From assembly GCA_016197205.1 (NCBI GenBank), contig JACPWG010000107.1:1-64000 (forward strand): 64,000 nt of DNA, written 5' to 3'. Source of the DNA: Planctomycetota bacterium. GTDB lineage: Bacteria > Planctomycetota > MHYJ01 > WSZJ01 > JACPWG01. A program made the translations under genes and the position numbers. Below, one piece after another: positions 9,104 to 17,968 of the stretch. The notes below the pieces were generated by a model, which was not told the origin of the DNA, ran no database searches, and saw only the letters and a list, made by a program, of their open reading frames with translations. How positions within the stretch are numbered: position 1 is the first letter of the stretch; each line of letters opens with the position of its first letter.

Positions 9104-9133
9104 GAGACCGCTCCCTCACGGTCGCGGTTCCGT
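9104..9133 (+). repeat. Short repeat, family E
   Basis: GACCGCTCCCTCACGGTCGC and flanks: the reverse complement matches 22205-22235 at about 27 of 29 positions. A diverged relative overlaps the stop codon at 26697-26728. The rest of the 9051-9313 spacer holds no gene I can support. Confidence 0.6.
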
Positions 9134-9313
9134 GTGTCAGTCGCGCAACCGTTCCGCTTCGATCGTCCCCCTGTGGTGAACCCCAGGATCGCTGTTGAAG
9201 GTCCACCAGCCTTTGAAACGCACAATGCCGCCGTGAGTGCGGGCACAAGCCTCGCCCCTGCGTCCGGGCCGCGTTCCGTGGTGACCACGACGCGCCCGAT
9301 CTGGACGATGGGC

Positions 9314-9359
9314 AAAAAAAAAGCGAGGCCGCGGCGCCCTCTCGGGTGCCGCGGCCTCG
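9314..9359 (-). terminator. Rho-independent terminator after the 110-residue protein gene
   Basis: A 15-bp stem with one G-T pair (9324-9338 with 9345-9359, core CGAGGCCGCGGC) is followed, on the minus strand, by nine T residues at 9322-9314. Confidence 0.9.
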
Positions 9360-9400
9360 ATCATTTCCGCGGGGTGGGGGGGGGAGGGCCGGGGGCGGTG

Positions 9401-9733
9401 CTACAGCCCTCGGACAAAGTGGCAGAAGCGGTCGACCACGGGATGGAAGCCCTCCAGCTCGAGGGACTCCTCCCCTTCCTTGGCGATGGCGGTCACGAGG
9501 CTCTTGGTTTCTTCGAGGGTCTCGACGGCCCCGCCCTCGGTCGCCCGAGTGATCCGCTCGATGCACCAGGTGGACCAGCGCGAGGCGGACCGGTTGAAGG
9601 CCTTGGCGTCCGTTTGCGCTTCCCCTCGCAGATGCCCCTCCCGAGCCACCTTTCTCAGGTCCTGGAGCGTCTGGATGGCCTTGTCACGCAGCATCTCGAC
9701 TCGTTCCGGACGCTTCTTGACTTGCTGGCTCAT
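9401..9733 (-). CDS. Small helical hypothetical protein
   Basis: The product has 110 residues, is mostly charged and predicted helical (VKKRPERVEMLRDKAIQTLQ at the start), and has two Cys residues (WCIER, RFCHFV). There is no signal peptide or membrane span, and I do not recognise the family. Support for it being real: ATG 9733 has a strong AAGGAGG Shine-Dalgarno, codon use fits its neighbours, and a strong terminator lies just downstream. It stands alone. Confidence 0.75.
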   Translation of the reverse strand: MSQQVKKRPERVEMLRDKAIQTLQDLRKVAREGHLRGEAQTDAKAFNRSASRWSTWCIERITRATEGGAVETLEETKSLVTAIAKEGEESLELEGFHPVVDRFCHFVRGL

Positions 9734-10218
9734 GGGAGGTCCTCCTTGATGGATCTGCCGGGATGGGCCGCCCGTCGGTACTCACCCTTGGGTCTTCATG
9801 CCCGAGAACGCAACTCTCGAGCCGGTTGTTCCAAGATCTTCACGAGGAAGGTGCGCCGGGGTGCGACCTGGTTCTTCCGTACCATATGACGCTAAAGGCC
9901 GGCTTCCTTTTCCCGAAAAACATGCTTCCAGCCTTGAGGATAGGACGATTCTCGAAAAAAGGGCGTCAGTTTGTGCGCTCCGGAACCCGGGACACTCCGC
10001 GTCGCCGAGGTATCGCTTCCGTGCTGCTTCATGAACACGGGGTGTCACGTTTCGGTTCATTTCGGCGAAAATGTGACAATCTTGACAACGATTGCGCCGA
10101 GTCGCTTCCCTTCCTTGCCCCAAGACTACTTCGGCAAGCCTCCGGTGTTTCCTGACCCCGAAAAGGCACTACCGCGCCGATTTATCGGAATTCCGGACAA
10201 GGCAGCGGGTTGGGGATG
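9734..10218. other. 485-bp spacer without recognised content
   Basis: This lies between two minus-strand genes and is less GC-rich than coding DNA around it. It contains an imperfect GGGAGGTCCTCC palindrome at the Shine-Dalgarno of the downstream gene. I see no gene, tRNA or repeat family seen elsewhere in the window. Confidence 0.4.
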
Positions 10219-10623
10219 TCAGCCCTGGACAATTCCTCCCTGGCGCTTCCACTTCTCGACCTTGGCATTGAAGTTATGCTCTTCGACGAGCTTGTCGATG
10301 TCGGCCGCCAGGCCGCTGTTGGGTTTCGAGAACTTGACGCCGACCTGATAGAAGTCCTTTCCCGGAATCCGCTTGCACCATGCGACGATCCCCTTGAACT
10401 CCACGGCGTCGGCCATCTGCTTGGCCTTGATGTGGAAACTGTAACCGGTGAGGACGGGGACCGGCTCCTGGGTGAGGATCTGGACGCCGCCTTCGCCGAC
10501 GTTCACGAGGGCGGCGCTCGTCCCGGGCTTGGAGCGGAGGAAGGACAGCCAACTGTCCTTCGAGTACAGCACGAAGTACTTCCGGAGCGACACTCGTTCA
10601 GATCGTCGGCGATCACTGCTCAT
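10219..10623 (-). CDS. PilZ-domain protein
   Basis: The product has 134 residues. The N-terminus carries the RxxxR c-di-GMP-binding pattern (RRRSERVSLRKY) and is followed about 30 residues later by NVGEGGVQI, at the place of the (D/N)xSxxG motif; the serine is replaced by glycine. A typical PilZ beta-barrel pattern follows (ADAVEFKGIVAWCKRI, YQVGVKF) and a short C-terminal helix. It probably senses c-di-GMP in the cytoplasm as a stand-alone adaptor. ATG 10623 is preceded by AGGAG. Binding may be weakened by the missing serine. Confidence 0.85.
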   Translation of the reverse strand: MSSDRRRSERVSLRKYFVLYSKDSWLSFLRSKPGTSAALVNVGEGGVQILTQEPVPVLTGYSFHIKAKQMADAVEFKGIVAWCKRIPGKDFYQVGVKFSKPNSGLAADIDKLVEEHNFNAKVEKWKRQGGIVQG

Positions 10624-10798
10624 GGGTTGAGGTCTCCTGGATCAGGGCCAACGGAGGCCCATTGTACGATCGCGGGGCCCGGGAGCAAGGAAAACACGAT
10701 GCGGGCGAGTCGGGGAGGACTGCGGACGAGGACGTCGCGAGGACCGTCGGCTGCGCACAGGCGCCAGAATCACTTTTGACAGAGGCCTAGCCAAGAGA

Positions 10799-11506
10799 GT
10801 GTCCGCGATGGGGGATCCACTCGAGAAACCCGCGAGCACCGAGGCGACCGTCACTGGCACGGGCGCGGGCCCGGACGCCGAAGGGTCGGCTCCGGCACAG
10901 AAAACGCCAGGGCGTCTTGAACTCGCCGCCCAGGACATCGGCATGGTGGCTTGGGCGACCGCGCCGATGACCCTCTGCCTGTTCGGTGCGCTCTGGCCGC
11001 CGCTTCTGCTGGTCTGGTGCGTGGCGCTGGTGCTTCTGCCCCTGGTCACGGGCATGGTTGTGAACTTCCGCGACCCGATCTGGCGGATGACCCTCGGCCG
11101 TACGCGCCTGACGCTCCCTGAGCTGCTCCTGATCCTGTTCCTGGCCTCCTCGACCACCGGCTTGGCAAGCCGGTTGTCGCCCGGTTCGACGGCCGCCGTG
11201 GCCGTTCCCTTCCTCGCCCAGGTGCTCTTCTGTCTGCCGGCCGTCGCGCGGGAGATCTTCCTCTTCGCGCAGGAGCGGCTCGAAGATCCACGGTTGCGCG
11301 CTTGGCGCATCGTCGTCGTCTACTATTTCGTGCCCTCACTCGCGATGGTCGCGGCCGGCGCGTTCATGGTCGGCGGGCTGGTGATCGATTGTTTCGTAGA
11401 CATCCTGACCTCAAGCGCCGGCTGGATCCCCTACCTTCTGGCCGCGGCGCTCGGCGGCGTGGATGTGTACGTCTACCGAAGACTCCGGCGCATGGCGAAG
11501 GCCTAG
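10799..11506 (+). CDS. Integral membrane protein, unknown function
   Basis: The product has 235 residues: a Gly/Pro-rich cytoplasmic start (to about 40), then about five hydrophobic segments, including WATAPMTLCLFGALWPPLLL, LTLPELLLILFLASST, VVYYFVPSLAMVAAGAFMVG and the region ending IPYLLAAALGG. The C-terminus is basic (RRLRRMAKA). No enzyme or transporter motif was seen. The start is either GTG 10799 or ATG 10808; AAGAGAG lies close upstream of both. The gene is divergent from the PilZ gene. Confidence 0.7.
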   Translation: MSAMGDPLEKPASTEATVTGTGAGPDAEGSAPAQKTPGRLELAAQDIGMVAWATAPMTLCLFGALWPPLLLVWCVALVLLPLVTGMVVNFRDPIWRMTLGRTRLTLPELLLILFLASSTTGLASRLSPGSTAAVAVPFLAQVLFCLPAVAREIFLFAQERLEDPRLRAWRIVVVYYFVPSLAMVAAGAFMVGGLVIDCFVDILTSSAGWIPYLLAAALGGVDVYVYRRLRRMAKA

Positions 11507-11700
11507 CGGCCTGTTGCCGAAGTCCAGACACGAGACCTGGGGGCGCGGGCCTCCCTCCTTCGCTCGCTCGCCGCGAGCTACGGAGCGCAGGCAGGCCGGC
11601 GCGCACGGGGGCAGGGGTTACGACCCGCCGCGACAGAAGGAGCATTCGATGCGGAAGGGGACGCGACGGCGGACTCAATCCATCCGTCGGCCAGTCGCTC

Positions 11701-11822
11701 CGCGTGAAGGCGGAGCTACTAACCGGTTCGAAGCACTTCGGGCATGTTGCCTTGTCATGGCCGATTTCCAGGCCCCTCGCGCACAGGCCGCGGAGCAGTT
11801 TGTAGTTCCGCCTTCAGGCGGC
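11701..11822. repeat. Inverted pair of family G repeats
   Basis: GTGAAGGCGGAGCTACTAAC (from about 11704) and, in inverse, GTAGTTCCGCCTTCAGGCGG (about 11802-11821) bracket 75 bp of unique DNA. The arms match the copy near 2994. The spacer 11507-11887 otherwise holds no gene. Confidence 0.65.
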
Positions 11823-11887
11823 CCGTGACGCGCCTGGCGTTCACTCGCGAGTGGCAAGGGCAGGTTCGCAGGCAGGGGGCGGCGTCG

Positions 11888-12496
11888 CTAGCAGCTCTCG
11901 TACTTCCAGTTCCGCCGCTTCCCCTCGCCGCACTGCTGGACGGTCGTCTCGATCCGACTCGCCCGGGACTCCGGCCGCTTCGCCTGAAGCACCCACTCGA
12001 CGTAGTCGCGGCGGGCGCCGGGCGGCAGGCCGTCGAAGAACGCACGCGCCTTCGCTTTTTCCGCGAGGGCCCGGGTCAGGTCGTCGGGCGTGGCCAGCGC
12101 CGCCTTTCGCGCGGGCGCTTTGACGCCCTGGACGTTGAGCGCAGCCGCCTCCTTCACGTAGGACCCGAGCGTCTTCTCGTCGATCTCGTCCACGCTGACG
12201 AACTTCATCGAGCGATTGTGGGCGTTGTCCGCGCTGCACGGCGCCAGGAGCTTCTTCGGGTCCTTCATCGCCGAACCGCGGAAGAACGTGAGCGTCACGT
12301 GGGCCTTGAAGGCGCCGAAGCCGCAGACCATGCCGTCCTTGTTGAAGTTGGGCCCCCACTTCCAGTCCTCGACGAGCCCGGCGTCCGCCTTGCGAATGAT
12401 CGAGCGGAGCTTCCTGCAGATCGGGCGCGCGAATTCCGGGGCCTCCGCGATGTACTTGTCCATCTCGCGCTTCGCCTGGGGGTGGATGGTGGGCAT
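11888..12496 (-). CDS. YdeI/OmpD-associated, DUF1801-type protein
   Basis: The product has 202 residues. The N-terminal part (about 1-115) has the DUF1801 pattern: IRKADAGLVEDWKWG, NKDGMVCGFGAFKAHVTLTF and MKFVSVDEI. The C-terminal part has the YdeI/OmdA ending: TPDDLTRALAEKAKARAFF, LPPGARRDYVEWVLQAKRPE. Members are soluble and small, and some were linked to bacteriocin tolerance, but no reaction is established. It lies 36 bp downstream of the C45 hydrolase gene on the same strand. Confidence 0.88.
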   Translation of the reverse strand: MPTIHPQAKREMDKYIAEAPEFARPICRKLRSIIRKADAGLVEDWKWGPNFNKDGMVCGFGAFKAHVTLTFFRGSAMKDPKKLLAPCSADNAHNRSMKFVSVDEIDEKTLGSYVKEAAALNVQGVKAPARKAALATPDDLTRALAEKAKARAFFDGLPPGARRDYVEWVLQAKRPESRASRIETTVQQCGEGKRRNWKYESC

Positions 12497-12532
12497 GCGC
12501 TTGCTCTCTCCCTTCGTGGAGTCCGCTCTTCG

Positions 12533-13897
12533 CTACAGCCCATCGACCTGGGCGTCCGGCGGCGGCGCCGCGGGCTGCTGACTGGCGGACGGCGAAGGGC
12601 CCGGCTGGCCGGGCGTCACGGGCGGGGCGGCCGGCGCAGCGGGCGCGGTCGGCGAGGCGGGCCCACCGGCGGGCGAAGTGGCGGCCAGCAGCTCCCGCGT
12701 GTCGTACTCCGTATACGGCATCTCGCTCGCCGGCGTGGCCTTGACCGCGTTCGACACCCAGAGCTTCCCCACGCCCGGTGCGAAGAGGGCCGTGTGGATC
12801 GCCGACTTCATGGCCACCGGCCGCCGCATGAGCGCGAGCGCCGCCGGGCCGTCGAAGCGCGAGTAGTTCGTCACGACGCGCGACGTCAACAGCCGGAAGC
12901 GGTCGCCGCCCGACATCAGGATCGTGTCCAGCACGCCGACCGGGACCGGCAGCTCGGGGTTCGGGTCGCCGGGGTTCAGCACCAGGAACTTGTCCGGCCG
13001 GCAGGCGAGCCCGCGCGCGGAGGGGACCTTCGCGTCCGAGATCACATAGTAGTATTCGCACGTGCGCGGCGTGTCGCGGAAGATCGCCACGCCCTCGTCC
13101 AGCGTGTCCGCGTCCTCCAGTCCCTTGCGCATCAGGAAGGCCATCGGCATCCCGTCCCAGAGCCCCGTGCCGCCGCCCCCCATCTCGCCGAAGCTGACTT
13201 GCCGCTCGTTCGTCCCCGTCACCGAGCCGAGGAAGCCCGCGTAGCCGACGTTCACGAACGCGTGTCTCCCCTCCGGCCGCGCGACGATGAGGACCGCGAA
13301 GTTGTGGTACCCGATCTCCATGGCGTAGTCGAGGATCCGCCCATGATAGAGGACGCCGCCCTGCGTGGCGCGCCCCCAGAGCGCGAACCCGCTGCAATGG
13401 AACAGCTCCGGGATCATGTTCGCCGTGCGGACGTCGTCGAACGACTGGCCCGCCCCCTTGGCGAGTCCGCGCATCTCCTCGATATATTCCTTGGGGATGT
13501 GCGGGAGGCAGCGTTCGTAGGCCTCCTTCAGCTTCGGCAGCGGCGGGCTGTTCGGCTCCAGCAGCTTCTGCGCCTCCGCCATGAGCTCGATGTGGGCGAG
13601 CAAGCCGCGGATTTGCTGACGCAGGAGCACGCCGTGCTGATAGCCCATCTCGTAGGGCGTCCCCGCGACGTGCAGGACCAGGTTGCCCGCGCGTCGCTCG
13701 AGCCAGCCCTTCCCTTCGACGCCAAGCAACTCGACCGGCGCGCTCGGGCCTGAGCCCGGCTTGATCTTCACGGGCTTCGGCTCGAGCGGGTCGGCGGCCG
13801 CGGGGCGCACGGCGACCGACGCGAGCGTCGCAACGAAGAGGGCCGCGAGCGCGAGGAAGGAACGCGACGGGCGGAGGAGGCTGTGTTGCCCGATCAT
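12533..13897 (-). CDS. Secreted C45-family Ntn-hydrolase / acyltransferase-like protein
   Basis: The product has 454 residues with a signal peptide (LALAALFVATLASVAV, about 14-30). The domain begins GWLERRAGNLVLHVAGTPYE-MGYQHG, the usual C45/phospholipase B-like start. The likely autocatalytic nucleophile is Cys168 in ELFHCSGFALWG, which fits the C45 pattern of Cys followed by Ser/Thr-x-(Ala/Phe)-xxG. Later conserved blocks include HGRILDY and GFLGSVTGTN. Members cleave or transfer linear amide bonds after self-cleavage. The last 80 residues are Pro/Ala-rich and disordered. Export suggests a periplasmic or surface amidase; substrate unknown. Confidence 0.86.
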   Translation of the reverse strand: MIGQHSLLRPSRSFLALAALFVATLASVAVRPAAADPLEPKPVKIKPGSGPSAPVELLGVEGKGWLERRAGNLVLHVAGTPYEMGYQHGVLLRQQIRGLLAHIELMAEAQKLLEPNSPPLPKLKEAYERCLPHIPKEYIEEMRGLAKGAGQSFDDVRTANMIPELFHCSGFALWGRATQGGVLYHGRILDYAMEIGYHNFAVLIVARPEGRHAFVNVGYAGFLGSVTGTNERQVSFGEMGGGGTGLWDGMPMAFLMRKGLEDADTLDEGVAIFRDTPRTCEYYYVISDAKVPSARGLACRPDKFLVLNPGDPNPELPVPVGVLDTILMSGGDRFRLLTSRVVTNYSRFDGPAALALMRRPVAMKSAIHTALFAPGVGKLWVSNAVKATPASEMPYTEYDTRELLAATSPAGGPASPTAPAAPAAPPVTPGQPGPSPSASQQPAAPPPDAQVDGL

Positions 13898-14091
13898 GCG
13901 ACGTGTTCTCCTGCTTGGGGGCGGCGAAAAAAAGAGTCGCGGACGCGAGGCCGCGCGAACCGACCCCGGCCGCGCGCCGGGGGGGAGCGGATTCTACAGG
14001 CGGCACCGCGATTTCGTCAAGGTCGCGCAGCACTCGAGCCAGAGGCGTCACTCGGTCAGCGCGTCGGCCCGAGGCAACACTTCGGTTCCGC

Positions 14092-14119
14092 TTGACACGG
14101 CCGAGGGATCGCCGATAAT
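14092..14119 (+). promoter_or_regulatory. Promoter of the pentapeptide-channel gene
   Basis: TTGACA (14092-14097), 16 nt, GATAAT (14114-14119), about 79 nt ahead of the ATG at 14198. The upstream part of the spacer 13898-14091 shows no gene. Confidence 0.75.
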
Positions 14120-14197
14120 GTGCGCTCTCCGCCTGCGGCCCCCCGCGCCGTGCGGAAATACCACCGACCGAGCCCCGCAGGGCAGGGAGTGCTCGCG

Positions 14198-15040
14198 ATG
14201 GCCCCTCCGCCAACCGAACTTTTCATCCAGCCGGGCGTCAATCTTCAACCCAGCGACGGGGAACGACTCAAGCACTTCGCCACCCTTTCCCGGTCTTCGC
14301 TCCTGGAGCGATGGCGCTCGGAGCCGGGCCAGGCGGTCCTTCAGGAATGGAAGCGGAGCGGCTTCGATCGCGCGACGCTGGAGCGCCAGGTCGGGAAGTA
14401 CTACGGCCAGACGGACCTGCGGGGCATCGTTCTCGCGGGCGAGGATCTCACGGGGCGCGACCTGTCCCATGTGGACTTCTTCGCCGCCGATCTCCACGGT
14501 GCGGATCTGTCGCGATCCGACCTCACCGAGACCTGGCTGTCCCACGCGAACCTCCGAGGCACACGGTTCGATTTTTCGCGGATGGGCGGCGTGCTCATCG
14601 ACGACGCCGACTTCGATGCACGTACCAGCTTCGTGGGCGTGGATCTGAACGCGGTCAAGTTCACCCTCGCCGTCCTGCTCCAGGACCTGGCCCAGGGCCA
14701 GCAGCGCATCGAACATCTCAAGCGAAGAAGCCCGCTACTCGCCTGGTGCCTGTGGATCACAACGGATTACGGCAGGTCCCTCGGCCGCTGGCTCGCATGG
14801 TGCGGTGCCATCATTCTCCTCTTCGGGCTCGTCTTCGCGGGCATCCCCGGCCTGATCAACAAGACGGGGATGGTCGATGGCCTCTACTTCTCCACGGTGA
14901 CCTTCACGACGCTCGGGTACGGGGACATCGTCCCGATCGGCACGCTCGGCAAACTCCTCGTCCTTGCCGAGGTCGCCATGGGCTACCTGATGGGAGGTCT
15001 GCTCGTCTCCGTCCTCGCGCGCAAGGTGATACTCGGATAA
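14198..15040 (+). CDS. Pentapeptide-repeat / two-helix ion channel fusion
   Basis: The start ATG 14198 has GGGAG 8 nt upstream; an in-frame extension to 14120 is unlikely. The product has 280 residues. Residues about 65-145 are pentapeptide repeats (ADLHGADLSRSDLTETWLSH, ANLRG, TRFDF). The C-terminal 100 residues form a two-transmembrane K+ channel pore: helix WLAWCGAIILLFGLVFAG, pore loop TVTFTTLGYGDIVP with the selectivity filter LGYGD, then a second helix. It should form a tetrameric cation channel in the inner membrane with a rigid cytoplasmic pentapeptide stalk. No ligand domain such as RCK is present. Confidence 0.93.
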   Translation: MAPPPTELFIQPGVNLQPSDGERLKHFATLSRSSLLERWRSEPGQAVLQEWKRSGFDRATLERQVGKYYGQTDLRGIVLAGEDLTGRDLSHVDFFAADLHGADLSRSDLTETWLSHANLRGTRFDFSRMGGVLIDDADFDARTSFVGVDLNAVKFTLAVLLQDLAQGQQRIEHLKRRSPLLAWCLWITTDYGRSLGRWLAWCGAIILLFGLVFAGIPGLINKTGMVDGLYFSTVTFTTLGYGDIVPIGTLGKLLVLAEVAMGYLMGGLLVSVLARKVILG

Positions 15041-15098
15041 AGAGCCGGTCGCACGTGCGCGAGGCGAAACTCTTCACCTCAGCCATGAGAGGCACCAC

Positions 15099-15590
15099 AT
15101 GTCCGGGACAGCCAAAAACGCGCCCTGCCCCTGCGGCAGCGGAGTGAAGTACAAGAAGTGCTGCCTGCCCAAGGAACAGGCGGCGGCGAAGGTCGACGCG
15201 TCCCAAGTGCGGAGCGGCGCGGAGTCCTCCGGGACTTCGCGACTCCCAACGGACTTCGGAAGAGGCGGCATTCCACGCCAGGGAGGATTCGGGCAGGCCC
15301 TCGGCGAGTACATCCAACCGTTGATCGACCGCTTTGGCGATAGCCCGGACATGGTGAAAAAGTCCGTTTCCCTCGGCATGCTCTTCTGGAACCTCTCGCT
15401 GTGCGAGGACGACGCGACGCGCACGCAAAGCGTGACGGCCATGATGGACGAGCTGCACATGGACTCGCCCCGCATCCGAGCGGAGTTCCAGGACCTCGCC
15501 AAGCTCATGCTCTTGCGGCACCACACGATGTTTCCGGGCCTGCACCGCGACGCCACCCGAGCCCGTGGACAGGGCATTTCGATTTCCTGA
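15099..15590 (+). CDS. SEC-C motif zinc protein
   Basis: The product has 163 residues. The N-terminus holds the SEC-C motif CPCGSGVKYKKCC, which binds one zinc as in the SecA tail. The rest is predicted helical (about 60-150) and carries two His near the end (RHHTMF). It may be an adaptor binding ribosome or nucleic acid, as proposed for other SEC-C proteins; no enzymatic motif. It follows the channel gene by 58 bp on the same strand and may be cotranscribed. Confidence 0.85.
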   Translation: MSGTAKNAPCPCGSGVKYKKCCLPKEQAAAKVDASQVRSGAESSGTSRLPTDFGRGGIPRQGGFGQALGEYIQPLIDRFGDSPDMVKKSVSLGMLFWNLSLCEDDATRTQSVTAMMDELHMDSPRIRAEFQDLAKLMLLRHHTMFPGLHRDATRARGQGISIS

Positions 15591-15639
15591 CGCCAGGCGC
15601 CGATCGAAGCAATGGCCTTCTCGACGCGGCGCAGCGCCT

Positions 15640-16869
15640 TCACACCCGCACCTGCCGATCCCGCAGCAGGGCGGTCGGGTAGAGCGTCCCGCGCCAGCGG
15701 ATCCCGCCCTGTCGAAGCGTGAGCACGGTGGAAGCGGTCAGGATCCAGCCCATGAGCAGCCCGCCGAACCACGCGCAACAGGCGACGCCGACGGCGTAGG
15801 GGAAGGAGCGGCCGAGCTGTCGCGCCGCGTTCGTGTACACGCCAAGCAGCGCGGCGAGGGCGACGAAGGCCGCGACCCGCGGGGCGCCGGCCGTAAGCCA
15901 GGGCAGGGCGAACGGGCCCATCATCATGAAAAGGATCGCCGCGACCCCCACCGCGCTCTTCGCCGCGCTGAAATCGAGCGAGGCGAAGCAATTCTTGTAG
16001 AGGCCGCGCACGGTCGCGACCAGGCCGTCCTGCCAGCGCACGCGCACCTCGTCCCGCCCATCCAGGAAGCCGCGCGGGAAGCCGGCGTCCCGGACGAGCT
16101 TTCCCAGCGCGACGTCGTCGGCGACGGTGAGCGCGAGCTTCTCGTGCGTCCCGATCGCATCGTAGGCGTCGACGCGCACGAGGTTGAACGCCCCGACGCC
16201 GACGTAGCCGCGCGACCGCGGGTGCTCCACGCGCCAGGCACGAAACCTCCCCATGAAGAGGATGAGGAACGTGGACAGGAGCACGGCCTCGCCGAAGCTG
16301 CGAAAGAGGAGGTGGGGCGCGACCGCGAGATGGGCCAGGCCGCGGTCGCGCACGTAGGTGACCGCCTTCCGGAGCGCGCTCGGCGCGAAAAGGACGTCCC
16401 CATCCGTGAAGAGGATCCACTCCGCGCCTTGGCGGCGCGCCTCCCGCGCCCCGAGCCAGTTCGCGTGGTTCTTGCCGAGCCATTCGGGCGGCAGCTCGCG
16501 GACGTGGAGCGGCGCGACGCGTGGGACGGAGCCCGGGGACGCGGCATTCCCGGCGGCGGATGCGGCGGCGGCGATTTCCTCCATGATCCGGCCGGTGCGG
16601 TCGGTCGAGCGATCGTCGACCGGAATGATCCGGAGGTCGGGGTAGTCCTGCGCGACGAGCGACTCGAGCGCGGCGCGGATGCCTTCCTCCTCGTTCAAGG
16701 CCGCGAGCACGACGGCCAGCCGCGGCGGCGGGGCCGAGTCGGGGGCGAGGGTCACGTCGCGGAGGTAGCGCTGCCACGCCCAGCCGACGGCCATCAGGGC
16801 GACACCCGCGGTCCAGATGGCCAATTCCAGCCACACGGCGAGGTCGATCGCGTAGGGGAAGTAGCGCAT
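15640..16869 (-). CDS. Membrane-bound family 2 glycosyltransferase
   Basis: The product has 409 residues. An N-terminal membrane span (about 8-30) precedes a GT-A fold: VVLAALNEEEGI, IIPVDDRSTDRTG, TDGDVLF (DxD-like metal site) and DDVALGKLVRDAGFPRG. Three or four C-terminal hydrophobic segments follow (VGVAAILFMMMGPFALPWL and later). The set resembles hydroxychlorobactene or hopene glycosyltransferases and other polyprenyl- or lipid-directed GT2 enzymes. Acceptor unknown. It lies 55 bp downstream of the MpaB-like gene, on the same strand. Confidence 0.9.
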   Translation of the reverse strand: MRYFPYAIDLAVWLELAIWTAGVALMAVGWAWQRYLRDVTLAPDSAPPPRLAVVLAALNEEEGIRAALESLVAQDYPDLRIIPVDDRSTDRTGRIMEEIAAAASAAGNAASPGSVPRVAPLHVRELPPEWLGKNHANWLGAREARRQGAEWILFTDGDVLFAPSALRKAVTYVRDRGLAHLAVAPHLLFRSFGEAVLLSTFLILFMGRFRAWRVEHPRSRGYVGVGAFNLVRVDAYDAIGTHEKLALTVADDVALGKLVRDAGFPRGFLDGRDEVRVRWQDGLVATVRGLYKNCFASLDFSAAKSAVGVAAILFMMMGPFALPWLTAGAPRVAAFVALAALLGVYTNAARQLGRSFPYAVGVACCAWFGGLLMGWILTASTVLTLRQGGIRWRGTLYPTALLRDRQVRV

Positions 16870-16924
16870 GTCGCTCCTGCAGTAAGACGAACCGCGAAAA
16901 TCGCGAACGGGCGGATCGGACAGG

Positions 16925-17791
16925 TCAGGGTTCGACGGACGATTCGTCCATTCCTGGCGGGCCGAGGCGCGAGATCTCGTAGCCTGTCGGGTAGCTCGGC
17001 ACCGGGCCCGCGGTAATGAAAGAGGGCGTCCGGCGCGGAGGCAGCCAGCGCAATACGTGGCCGCGCGCGTGGAGCAGACCCGCGACCGCGTCCCGCACGA
17101 CGGGGGACGGCCGCGAAAAACCCATCGCCGCCAGCACCGCCGGGTCGGTCAGCGCGTGCACGCCGAGCCGGAGGACCGGCCACACCGGTCGCGGAAACCA
17201 GGAGAGCAGCAGGTCGCGCGCAGCCTCCCCCAGCCGGCGATTCGCGTCCGAATACGCATAGCGGGTGCGCTCGTACACCTCGACGAAGGCCTCGAACTCC
17301 CGGTTCGAACGCGGGAGGTCACGGAGCCCCATGCGCCGCCCGATCTCCCGCCAGAAGAGGAAGCTCGCCTCGACTTCAATCGCGCTCATCCGCCGCCAGC
17401 CGAACCGGTTGATCCAGCGAACGGGCTCGAAGTGAAAGGTCGAGAGCACGTACAAAAAGTCCTCGTTGGCGATCGGGAAGCGCGCATGAATGCGGTTGAT
17501 GCGCCGAAGGGCCTCGCGGCCGCGTTCGCTGTCGTACCCGTGCTGCGTGACCTCCGTCAGGAGGAGGCCGGTGTCGTCGTAGCGGCGCTGCGCGCGGTGC
17601 GCGAACTCCCCCATCCGATCGAGCAGCTCCGAGATCGCCGGCACGCAAAACGTCCGGTAGAGCGCCGCCTCGAGCGCCCGCGCCACGTCCCACGGAAATT
17701 CCCAGCCGCCGATCAGGTGCATGATGCGCTGGTGGTCCCGCGCCGGATCGAGCGTCTGGATCTCCCGATAGATGTCCCAGCGTCCGTTCAT
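16925..17791 (-). CDS. MpaB/DUF2236-family oxygenase-like protein
   Basis: The 288-residue protein has the all-helical DUF2236 pattern: REIQTLDPARDHQRIMHL, GWEFPWDVARALEAALYRTF, LNEDFLYV-type segment (FPIANEDFLYVLSTFHFEP) and WREIGRRMGL. The family includes fungal MpaB and is related to the rubber oxygenase Lcp, which binds b-type haem. Key haem ligands cannot be assigned by eye. Soluble, no signal peptide. It may form a two-gene unit with the glycosyltransferase downstream. Confidence 0.85.
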   Translation of the reverse strand: MNGRWDIYREIQTLDPARDHQRIMHLIGGWEFPWDVARALEAALYRTFCVPAISELLDRMGEFAHRAQRRYDDTGLLLTEVTQHGYDSERGREALRRINRIHARFPIANEDFLYVLSTFHFEPVRWINRFGWRRMSAIEVEASFLFWREIGRRMGLRDLPRSNREFEAFVEVYERTRYAYSDANRRLGEAARDLLLSWFPRPVWPVLRLGVHALTDPAVLAAMGFSRPSPVVRDAVAGLLHARGHVLRWLPPRRTPSFITAGPVPSYPTGYEISRLGPPGMDESSVEP

Positions 17792-17968
17792 GTCCGCTCC
17801 GTCACGAAAGCGTCCGGCACGTCAGCCCTGCCAGCCTACTCCCCGGGCCTCCGGAATTCAACGGAATCGGGTTGTCGTTGCCCCGCCGCCCCCGCCCCAC
17901 TACAATCGGGGCGCGGCGCCGGGCGAGTCCCCGGCCCCCGCGCGACGAGAGCGAACGGGGAGGCGCAC

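Noticed and set aside
11841..14213. 790-codon minus-strand frame over the YdeI-like and C45 genes
   Set aside because: It is in the wrong frame of the same strand as two recognised genes; Arg-rich shadow.
17057..17968. 912-bp upstream extension of the kinase-TPR frame
   Set aside because: Most of it is antisense to the MpaB-like gene (16925-17791) and it has no homology or start signal.
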